A DNA stretch of 64,000 nucleotides. Origin: Malurus cyaneus samueli. Taxonomy: Eukaryota > Chordata > Aves > Passeriformes > Maluridae. A model generated the notes under the pieces. It was not told the origin of the DNA and did no database searches. It saw only the letters and a list, made by a program, of their open reading frames with translations. Position numbers and translations under genes: made by a program. Of the stretch, positions 35,284 through 45,450 are shown piece by piece (within the stretch, counting starts at the first letter, position 1; each line of letters starts with the position of its first letter). The stretch covers positions 51,486,863 to 51,550,862 of the forward strand of contig CM019214.1 in assembly GCA_009741485.1 (NCBI GenBank), written 5' to 3'.

Positions 35284-36857
35284 TAGACACATACATATAT
35301 CAATACCCTTTTCCAAAAGTTACCATTTCATTTAGTTGGAAAGAAGATTTACTAAAACCAAACACTTGCCCACGTGCATTACTGTCCTCTCCTACTCTCC
35401 TTGGGCAGAATCAGCCACACCACAGAACTTCCCCGATAGTAAGACCATGCTTTTGTTCCCTCTGCTCTTCCTTCTCCCCAGTAAAAGCTGATACAGACCA
35501 AGCACAAGTGAATTCAGACTGTTTAGACACTAACAAGTTTTCTAATACTGACCCTCAGTGAGAAAGAGTGATGCAAGCCCTCAAAAGAGTTTGTAACAAA
35601 GGAACAGAATAATTTGTGGGCAGAGGCCTGCTTGTGTGTCAGCATTAAAATGACTTCAACACACACCTCAAGAGGTTTCTGCAGTTATCTCTAGGTAAGG
35701 AGACAACAGAGGAACATAATGACCTTCACTAGGAGAAAAACCTCACCCCTGAGTCCTTGGAATCAGCCAGCTCTAATATTTCTGAATTAGTAACAGATTA
35801 CATACAATAATTTAATTATAGTCTAGAACACAGTAATTCTTCCAGGAAGTTTACCATATATTCATTTTTTATGTTTGTTTTGAGCACATTTTCAAGCAGA
35901 GAGAAGCAATAAAACTGACATAATGAGCAAGTTCTGCCCTCTGTTTAGGATGCTTTAAGGGAAGCTGAATATCCCCAATGAATGCATAATTGAAAAATTT
36001 ATGTCTTCTCTCTCCTTCAAGATCAAGTCCATCCCAGCCCTTGTATTCCAACAAATATACCAGAATCTCATCTGGTCCAGCAGCATTCCCCTGCTCTGAA
36101 TGAGCAAAAAAGGAATTTTTAAAAAAGCTCTAAGAAGGATGCAGTACATGTCCAGGAAGGACCATACAATCTTTCTAGAACTTTTTTACTGTCGTGCTAA
36201 GACCCAATCAAGTTAATAAACCACACACACACAGGAAATTATTTTCTTTCTAAAAATCATTGATGGCAGAACATAAAAGATATCTAAGTTGTCCAAAATC
36301 ATTTTCTTCATTAAAATGGATGAGATTTTAAATGTTGTGCTTCAAAGTTACGAAGAATTCAAGTTCTGAAATCAGCATAATATTTCATCTAGCACCCACT
36401 TAGTCAGCTAAGTAACTTGCATTTGGCTAATGTATCTTTTGGAAAAGTATCTAGTTTTGCAGTGAAAATATCAAGAATCAAGCATTTAAAATGGCAAAAA
36501 TGCAACTAACTTCATATTCAAGTTGGACTTGATCCAATATGTATCTTACAAGGAATAAAAGAATCAAATACAAGGAAGAAATACTTTCTTATAGTCTCTT
36601 CCCAACAGGCATTTATAGTTCTTTTATACAGGACACTACAATACCAGTGATATTTCAGGTACTTGCTCCACTTCTTCTGTAGACTGTTAAATACTTGTGC
36701 AAGGAATGAGTCATTCTGCATTTATTTTAGTGGAAATGTGAACATCAAATGTTATGTTAGGTAAAAATAGGAAAAATACAGATTTTTAATTTTCTTATTA
36801 TATAACTGCTATGGGTTTGTTCTACAGAGTCTCTACAATGTGAATCAAGAAACATAC

Positions 36858-36982
36858 CCGTACAATGAGAATCCATTTGATCAGGGAGAGACCAAATCCA
36901 CAGATTGCACCATACCTTCCAGCTATGGTATTTGTTATACAGAAGGATAAACAAAATCCAATCCAGTTGAAAATAAACGCCA
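36858..36982 (-). CDS. NDFIP2: NDFIP2 coding exon 5 (rest of TM1, TM2)
   Basis: This exon completes the split Met codon (A|TG) and adds 41 codons. It contains the second half of TM1 (MAFIFNWIGFCLSFC), a short loop with ITNTIAGR, and TM2 (about YGAICGFGLSLIKWILIV). The acceptor is TTTTATAG| and the donor is CGG|GTATGT, phase 0. The glycine- and serine-containing membrane helices match the highly conserved NDFIP core. The membrane region fixes the protein in Golgi, endosomal and multivesicular-body membranes, with the PY-bearing N-terminus in the cytosol. No frameshift or stop is present. Confidence 0.97.
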
Positions 36983-37517
36983 CTATAAAATAAAAGAAAC
37001 AGTAGCTTCTGTTAATCTGTATAGCTAAGCAAACAGAGCTAACAGTAATTTCACTTTTAAACTACTAAGGACATGCTTACACAGTCAGTTAATTCCCTTC
37101 CGGTAATTCAGGCTTTCAGAGATTGACTTTGAACCCAGACATTCCCCATGGTATAGTCACTTAATGACAAAGCAAATGGTAAACAGGCTGGAACCTACTA
37201 CTTTACACAAGAGAAAATTCCAGCATAAAAGGAAGCATTACACTGCAACAGACACCTAACCAGATTATACTGGACATGAAGGGTAAAGTCACAAAAAGGA
37301 CTGTAACATACAAGATTTGGATTAAAACAAAGAAGAAAAACCCTTGCTACACTTTTATAACCAAAAATATAGTTATATGCACACAAATGCATGTATGTAT
37401 CAAAGCTGCATAGTCAGCTTTATCCAGTTTGGATTGAACAGAGTAAAAGTATCCACTCTCGCTCTGTAAACATAAGTGTATAAAAGAAGATAAGTTGAGA
37501 AGCTGATGTTTCATGGG

Positions 37518-37566
37518 TCTCTTTTAGATCTGTATTTATGTGATCTCTTTTAGATCTATATTCATA
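37518..37566. repeat. Imperfect 26-bp tandem duplication in intron 4
   Basis: TCTCTTTTAGATCTGTATTT at 37518 and TCTCTTTTAGATCTATATTC at 37544 form two adjacent copies with few differences. Confidence 0.85.
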
Positions 37567-38433
37567 AAGACATAAGAAGCCTCAAAGCTTTGCACAAAAG
37601 TTGAAGAAATCAAGGAACAAAAATGACACTGAGTATAACAGCCACTCTTGCTTCAATTAACCCTTTTACACAACCCCCAGTTTAACAACTTCAAAGTTTC
37701 ATTTCTGCATATGTATTTGGCAATCAGCATCATCATCTGTATTGACTTCAGGTTGCATCAGAGTGTGAGAATTCACAGTCAGGGGAATGCCCCAGTCTTG
37801 GGAATCAATGAGGGCATCTAAAAAGAAAACCTCAAAACAGAAGAGCTGGTGGAGCTGGAAGAAGACAACTCAGGAATTCTGGAGAAGATATGACAGTGGA
37901 AAACTGAGAACATTAGAGAACTCCACAGTAAACACAATCACAGAAGAGGTAAACAGGAATTGAAAAGGGGCAGAGAGGAACAAAACCCCTGCCCACAAAA
38001 CCTTAATGTTTAAAATCTCAAACTTAGCTACATCAAATTCACAAAAAAAAGTCTGTCTCTTCAGTTAAAGTTTGAACACACAACTAGGAAGAGAAAACTG
38101 CTCAACAGTTTTCTTTAATTAAAACATTTTGAAGTATTATCTATAAACAGCCACTATTTTTTATAATTGAAGTCCTTGTTACAACTCTTCCAATAATCCA
38201 CATGAAGATGCAATGATTTGCTCACAAATAGAAAATCAGTCTGCAAAACTGGAGTGGAAGTCCATGAACTGCAAAGAAATTCCAAGAGAAGTTTTGGAAG
38301 GCTCCACATTAACATAGTCATTTAGTACAAGTGAGAAAAAATCTTGCTTTGGTCAGAGACATGGGTAATATATGGTGGCAACAAGCATTCTTACCTTTAT
38401 ACAAATTACTAATCTAAAATTACCCAAAAAATT

Positions 38434-38548
38434 AAAAACAAACCAAAAAAAACCCCACAACTTTAAACAGATGCTGATCCAAACTGGCATAGGCAGAGGG
38501 AAAAAAAAAACAAAACCAACCCCCCCTAAAAAAACCCCAAACAGAACA
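38434..38548. repeat. Two A/C-rich tracts in intron 4
   Basis: AAAAACAAACCAAAAAAAAC at 38434 and an A run with AACCAACCCCCCCTAAAAAA from 38501 flank about 40 bp of ordinary sequence. Simple sequence. Confidence 0.85.
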
Positions 38549-41500
38549 ACCCTGGGACCCTAACATTTACCTATCTTTCCAAGACACAGATAAAGTATTG
38601 ACATTTGAGAGAGGCTAGATAAACTGTTTTGATTTCCCTATTTTAAGCAAGCTCTCCAAACCCAGTATCTTTTAGCAGTAACAGATTTCAAAAGCCCCTT
38701 ACTCAATGCATTCTCTGATGCTGTCTCAGCATAAGAACACACTGCTCTTTCTCCCCATTACCCAACCTGTGACTTTGATTATGATTCCAAAGATACACGT
38801 GGTAAAAAGGACACAGGATAGATATGTTAGTAATTGTCTATGTGGACAAGAGGAATTCTCAGGATATGCACAAATTTAAGAGACATGTATTAAAAAAAAT
38901 AAGTAATTAGTAAATGCCTTATAAAAATCAGAAGTTTCCTAACAAAAAATACGCAAGGGGGGAAAAATTACTTTTTATCATTAAAGATGAAAACTAACAA
39001 TTTTACTTTCAAGTTGTACTAAAGGAATATTCAACATAGAACCCACAGTCACTGGGTAAGTATTTGATGGATATTTAACATCAAGGTATTTGCCCAGCTC
39101 TTGAAAGTAAAGGCAGCAGCATGTTCCAGTCCTGATCTGATCACTGCAAGGGGTTTTTTCTCTTTAATCAGTCTGCTGCATCAAGTTACATGAGCAGCTA
39201 ATGTAAGCAGAAAAGATATAAACCTTATAAAAGCTGTAAACTATTCAAGTTCACACACTCCCAATAAAACTGAGGTACCTACAGAAGAAGAGCCTCATTA
39301 TTCAAGTTTTTAATCTGTAACCATTTGCTAGAAAACTTGTACAATGAGGACCTAATAAAAAATCTGTGTCTTGAGCAGAATAAGGAATACGTTACTTCCA
39401 CCTCTCTAAAACTCAAGCAATGTATTAGGGAGATTCTCCTAACACTGCCTTCATGTTTCATCGCTTTAACAAACTCAAGATGGGCAAAAATAAAGTCTAC
39501 ATGTTTTCTATCTTTCCCATTACTTCTCTCATACCCCTTATCCTACTGCTACTCTGAAAATCATAATCATTCTCCTTGTCTCATTCTGGTTAAAAAATAC
39601 ATTGACCTCACACTGCCAGCTTCTGAACAGACTACAATTCCTTCCAATTGTTTTTTCTCTACACCAAGATTAACCTCATTTGCCTATCTGTATATCTTTT
39701 TCCATCATGTGCATCCATGTGTATCTTCTTTCTGTCAGCCATGCACGTTCTCTGAGCTTTACAGCTTACACTGCATCTGATAAGAGTTACTGCAGTTAAT
39801 TCCTGTATAATTCCTGTCTCAACTCTTTATTGCAATGAAAGTTGTTTGTGATTTTCATCCCTATGTTGCCACAGAGAAACCGCGGCAAAAGTTCTCCCAT
39901 CATGATCAGGGAGAAAACAGATTGGTGAGGGGAATGACCAGTAAAAGGAACTATGTAAAAATTTCTCTAGATTTACCAACTTCCTTCTCTACTAGAGACA
40001 ACTAAGTCATACAAGTTCCTCCCTGTAACAAATGCTATCCTATTTTTCTGCATCCACTCACTTTGTAAAATGTGACACTGCTCAGCTATTAATGAGATAA
40101 CCTCATCCTTCACACCACATCAGCTTCCATGACATTCCCACACAATGTACCTTCCGTGACACTAATACATGCTATCATAAGGAATGCCATTCCTAAAACA
40201 GAGGGAAAAAAGTCTGATGAGCTGCTACAACCACATCATGATTCTAACTAAAAAAGAATTCTTAACTTCAGCTCGCCCATTCTCTTCACTCAGCCAGGTT
40301 CTGTGTGCATCTTGTAGATGCCCACTGCAAATCAAACTACTCTGCAATAAGAATTGTTTTCTATCCCAAAAGTGATTGCATTCCTACTTGAGTCCAACTT
40401 TCAAATACTGTCAACTTTCCTTTAATAAATTTCAGACATTTAGCTGAAACTCACTCTGCACTGGCATCGTGATTTCAGTATCTTCTTTTGATACTCCAGC
40501 ACTATTTAGCCAAATGCAACTACTAAAAGTATGAGTTTTGGATTTTATAACTCCTGAGGTGATGGCAAGAGGAGAGAGTAAGTCTACAGTCATGTAATTC
40601 ACATAAAAAGAATATAAGCTTTGGCATTATCTCCTCATGACAACAAAACTCATAATGAAACACAAGAAATTGTTTTTTGGGAGGAGAAGGGTTGGACTAA
40701 AGGTATTTTTTAATAAAGACTGTTCTTGGTACCCAATGCACCACCTACATGTATGCTGTATTTCTCCTTAATGTTTTCAGTAAAATAATCCCAGCCAAAA
40801 CACAAAGTACAAGACTTCTGAGTCGTACATACTGAAATCCGTCAGAAACTATAACAACAAGCACACTACATCATTTTTTTCCCACAGCTACTCTAGCACT
40901 TCACCTGCTGATCTTTTTTACTTAGTTTCTATAGCTACACATTAATAATTTCTTTTAATTTTATATTCAGTATCATGAAAAGAAGCCAGGAAAACTGATC
41001 TGAAGACTTATGTTGATCCTAAATTGTAGCTATGGCTCAAGCCTGTAATGAGATTATAATGGCAACTACATATACAAAAAGCAACTATGCTTAGCTATAG
41101 TCTTTATTCCACAATTTGTTTGCTCATTTAGTTACTATTTTAATATATAGCAAACACCAAAGAGCTTAATGCTTTATACCTGGCCTAGACTTTCTAAGCA
41201 CACCACAATAATAACTAACCCTCTCCAGATCTTCATGCACCACTAGGAATTGTTCTTCCTGAATAGAATTTCTTCCATTCTTTAACTGGAAAATGTCTTG
41301 GCTGCATCCTGAGGGTTCACCTTTATACTGATGATTATCACCAAAAGTATTGGCTATCAGCTTCCACAGAATAAGAACAATTTTTTTTTTCTTAGTCACT
41401 AATGTTCAGAAATATTCCTTGGCAATTTATTCCCACTTCTTCATTACCTGTGTTGCTAAGTTTTTCTTATTACCCAATTAAACGCTTCCTCATTCCAATT

Positions 41501-42528
41501 GTTTCATATTATATCCAACAAATATAGAAAAACTATGCAAGTCAAATTGTTTCTGCAGTAAGAAAAACGGTGATTGCGTATGAAGTCAGTCTCCCCTAAT
41601 AACCAGAGAAATAAGCACTCAAAACAGTTCCTCTATCGCCTTCCAACATTTAAAATTTTAATGAAGTGACTTCTCCTCAGCTTGCATGACTAAGGGAAAT
41701 CTGCATAACATTTGTGATGCAGACACACAAAAGTCAGGTTTCCTAACTTTATCCTCCATGGAAAATTCAACCATACTTACCACTCCTCAGGAAGCATTCA
41801 CCAGGAAGTTTTGCTCATCCTGTGCTCATGCTACAATCCTGCCTTCCAACTTCAGCCCACAAGAAACCCCCAAAAAAGACTTCCACTACCAGCAGATAAA
41901 AACCAAACCCCTTGGTGATGACAGTCGCTTGCTCTATCACAATTACAATTGGGAAAGAAACAGCTCAGAAATTCCTCCCTTTTATTGTGCATACAAAAAA
42001 AAAAATACTCTGAGAAACTCACTTACCAATAACTTCCTCATGCATTCTGAAAAATTTCTATTATTCTGTATAAGGCACAGCTGACTTAACACATAATAGA
42101 AAAAAAATATGAAGTGGTCGATAGCATTTTTTCCATTTTGCATTCAAAGCAAAATTGATATATTCAGATACATATTCATTTCCCTCAAAACGAGAAGCTG
42201 CAGACACCAGCCCTGACCATTAGACTGCAGACTCTTAGCTCACCAATGTAATCACAGACTTCAAGAACACCACCAGTGTTTTGAAACATGATTTTACCAT
42301 ATATTAGAAATATAATAGGTTGTTTTCCAATTTTTTCACCAAGTTTCTGCATCAAGCAAAAAAGCCCACCTCTTCATGCAAAGGACTTCTATTTTTCAGT
42401 ATGTATTGTTTCATTCTGTTCAGTTCTGCTAAACAGAACAACACTTTATAGCTTAGATGGGAAACAGATCTGTAACTGGCATGCACCAGGCTGCTAAAGC
42501 AATCAAAACCCCCCCAACAAATAGATCT

Positions 42529-42545
42529 GGCCACTAGATGGCCTC
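42529..42545 (+). promoter_or_regulatory. CTCF-like motif 1 (intron 4)
   Basis: The sequence GGCCACTAGATGGCCTC matches the CTCF core CCASYAGRKGGCR at all positions except the last. It is the left member of a pair sharing CCACTAGATGG, and is oriented plus. It is a sequence match only. Confidence 0.4.
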
Positions 42546-42575
42546 CAGACAGCAATTTCATGCAACATGGGCAGC

Positions 42576-42593
42576 TACCACTAGATGGTGGCT
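42576..42593 (+). promoter_or_regulatory. CTCF-like motif 2 (intron 4)
   Basis: TACCACTAGATGGTGGC matches the CTCF core with one mismatch (T where the invariant C of GGC is expected). It lies 47 bp from motif 1 in the same orientation. The mismatch hits a strongly preferred base, so it is weaker than its partner. Confidence 0.3.
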
Positions 42594-42927
42594 ACATATC
42601 ACTAAGCGACTGCAAAACGCAGGCAAGCTCGGTAAAAAGTTTATTTTACTATACTTCAGTTGAATAAAATGAAAGTAAAGAAGGCTAACTTACTGTTATA
42701 CTTAAAACAAATCTATCTGCCTCCATTTCCATCCCCAAAATCTTCCAACGCTGTACTTGACAGGCAGGGGAAGAGGTGGGTGAGCACATCTGGAACAAGC
42801 CATTTGTTCACGATCCCCTCACTAGAGAACAGTTCCTGACATATTTCTCCTACATTTTAACTATGTGGGTGAACTTATTTGAGGCTTTCTGCCACCTCTA
42901 CTTGCAGCGTTTAAATACATCCTTCCC

Positions 42928-42937
42928 NNNNNNNNNN
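42928..42937. other. Assembly gap (10 N) in NDFIP2 intron 4
   Basis: Ten Ns are followed directly by a run of A (from 42938), again typical of an assembler breaking at a homopolymer. True length is unknown. Confidence 0.99.
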
Positions 42938-44805
42938 AAAAAAAAAAAAAAAAAACCCAAAAGACAGTCTTACTGTAAATTTCATTTTAATTACTGCTCT
43001 TAAATCTGCATACATCAACCTTATGGAGACTTTTCTCCTTATTGGATGAACATGAATACACCACCCACTATTTACCATATACCTCATTGTGTTAAGCTCC
43101 TTTTTCATTTAATTCTATTTCCTAATGAAAATAACTAAAAATTAACATTACTGGTCTATTACTATCTATGACTGTGCTTTTGTGGCTCCTCATACTATGA
43201 GCACAAACAACAAGTAAACTTTATCAATTTCCCTATGTAACCAGTATCCATAAGAGCCAACAGATCCCAATTAAAAATACACTTGCACAAATACCTTACA
43301 ATGTATAATCACTCATTTTATGCATTTCCTTCATAGGCAAGCAAAGTCTGCAATAAAATAGTCTCAGAACAATCGAGAAAAATTATGAACTACCGAGTAT
43401 TTTTGTCCAATGTAAAGTACTGTTCTGTGCAGCCAGACTCATATATAAATAATGTTGAAAAAATGAGAAAGTTGCCAGTTTATCCTAGTAAACACCTATA
43501 CTCTTGAAGGTGGACACCTGGCTCTGAGAATGCAATTCTGGACAATTGTGAGTTTCAGGACTTTAGACATATTAAAGCCAACAATCTCTTTGACCTCTAA
43601 GAGCAGTGCTAATGAAGGCCTGAACCACAATTGAAAAGTTAGAACAAGTTCACACAATAAAGGACCTAACGAGGTTAAATACAAAAAGTTATAGCACACA
43701 GGAAAGGGTGAGGAAAACAAAGGAAAAAACAAAAATGAAGTCACACATGCCTTTGCCCCCAAGAATACACACTTTCTATGCCCCACCTACAGAACAAGGG
43801 CAGACTACAAAACTCATTTTGCTACTCTATAAATGTCTTTATAGATTTGCTGTGCAAGGCAGACACATATGTTTTTATTGCAAGATGCAAACACCACACT
43901 GCCCCAGTATCTCATACATCAACATGAAAAAAGCTTCTGTGAAAGCATTGTAACCTGCATCTGTGACAGTTAAAGAGATTGAAAAAAGAAGATTACAGAA
44001 GAAAGAACTACTATGAAACATAGGATAAAAAACATAATGGAGATTTCAATGGATAATCACTCAGCTTTAAACCTGATGAATTCTCCGCAGAACAGATATA
44101 TCCCCAACACCAAACTTCCATCCAGGCTGCCAAACACATTTATTTCAGAGCAGGAAAAAATCCTCAGAAATTAGAAAGAAATAAGCGATTGGTAAAACTA
44201 ACACAGCTTGCTTGTAGAAAAGAGTTTCTAGTTGCTAAATCTAACTTTGCTTAATGCAGTACACAAGTCACAAGGCATGCACAGTGTGCACACAGTATGT
44301 GACGAGCCACAGGAGGGCTGGTAGCAATCAGAGGTTACCTGAAGACAATGCATTTTTATATGACAGTGGTTAGTTCAACCTGAAAATAAGTACAGTTCGA
44401 TTTGTTCCAAAAATCCAACCACGGCTATTTTATTCACTACACTAACATAGCAACTTTTATACAGTACATCATCTTTCTCAGTTCTTTTCTAGTTAAAAAT
44501 CAATTGCCAGATTCCCATGATCTGGCCTTTAATTCAAGTTGGTGGTCCAACTAGAAGATGACAGAATTTCCAGTGTTAGACCTTCAAGCATTTTCTATGA
44601 TTTTGCTTTATCCCCTTATCTGTGACAGACAGCCACACAAAAAGAAAACAATGTATTTGCTGTATCTGGAACAGGAAATGTTTATATCTTTTCACAGGCA
44701 GAAAAATCTGTTCATTACAGTACATTAATGCAGTTTACCACATCTCTTTTTTATATTCCACAGGAAAAAGGTACCTCAGTAGGTCTGGGATACAAGATAA
44801 CTTAC

Positions 44806-44893
44806 TGAAAAATGCCAACATGAAGATGCCATCATTGCCCACTCTAAGCTGATCTGCATCACTGAAATCATCCCGTGGTGGATACTCTTCTTC
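44806..44893 (-). CDS. NDFIP2: NDFIP2 coding exon 4 (juxtamembrane and start of TM1)
   Basis: This exon encodes 29 codons plus one base. It starts EEEYPPRDDFSDADQLRVG and ends with GIFMLAFF, the beginning of the first membrane segment. The acidic, aspartate-rich stretch before the membrane is typical of NDFIP proteins. The donor is TTCA|GTAAGT, and its last A is the first base of the Met codon completed by exon 5. The only usable acceptor is ATCCAG|GAAGAAG. The human protein, as I recall it, has Ile-Gln before the three glutamates. Here those codons (ATC CAG) lie on the intron side, and the dinucleotide before them is AA rather than AG. The left exon border is therefore slightly less certain than the others (see findings). 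Confidence 0.93.
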
Positions 44894-45427
44894 CTGGATT
44901 TACAGGTTAGTGTTAATTTGGTGAAAACTTTAGAATAGCTATCTATAGGATAAAGTATTTATCATGTTTCTAAAGCTAGAAGAAAATTGACATTTCTCTA
45001 ACATGTCCACATCAAGGAAGCTTTAAAAAATTATTTAAAACTCTAAAACAAGTCTCATTTGTTGCTTATATAGACAGAGCCCAAATTTTCTGCAGAAGTT
45101 TCTGTAAAAAATATGTACATACTGTCTATTAATCTAAAATGAAGCTAAAATTATTTCAATTAGTACTTCGACAATCAAAATCAACATAAATCTCTTTTTT
45201 TTTACTGTAACTATCTTGATACGTAGCCAAACTATTAAATCTTTTTTTGAAAAGTCATAGTATGCTTTATACTTTTCCTGCTGGAAAGGTCTTGTAATGC
45301 TTCCCTAAATATAAAATAAAAGTTATAGAACAAGGTTAGTATCTTAAAATCAATTGTTGATGCAACAGCACTGCACTAACCAATTTTACATCCCATAGCA
45401 AAACATAAGAAAGGCAAAGAACACCTC

Positions 45428-45450
45428 CAGGGTCGCTAGAGGGCGCGAGC
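45428..45450 (+). promoter_or_regulatory. CTCF-like motif 3 (intron 3)
   Basis: CCAGGGTCGCTAGAGGGCGC contains the core CTAGAGGGCG, matching SYAGRKGGCR completely, with two upstream mismatches. Three CpGs sit inside or next to the motif in otherwise CpG-poor intronic DNA, which suggests retention or protection from methylation. Confidence 0.45.

Larger units (their letters stand above)
33871..36857 (-). other. NDFIP2 intron 5
   Basis: This 3.0-kb intron is bounded by GTATGT and an acceptor ending TTTCAG. It holds an AT/GT simple repeat at 34.09 kb, a GC-richer patch at 34.17-34.60 kb, a 50-nt A/C-only tract at 34.88 kb and a (TA)n tract at 35.26 kb. Confidence 0.92.
36983..44805 (-). other. 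NDFIP2 intron 4
   Basis: This 7.8-kb intron is bounded by GTAAGT and an acceptor ending TTATAG. It contains a 10-N assembly gap next to an A-run (42.93 kb), a pair of CTCF-like motifs 47 bp apart (42.53 and 42.58 kb), A/C-only tracts at 38.43 and 38.50 kb and a short imperfect tandem duplication at 37.52 kb. No other gene is supported. Confidence 0.92.

Noticed and set aside
39325..39780. 151-codon plus-strand ORF in NDFIP2 intron 4
   Set aside because: It is antisense to the gene, rich in Ser, Cys, Leu and Phe as expected from AT/pyrimidine-rich DNA, with no domain or splice context.
41686..42084. 132-codon plus-strand ORF in intron 4
   Set aside because: Intronic and antisense, with no family resemblance or regulatory context.
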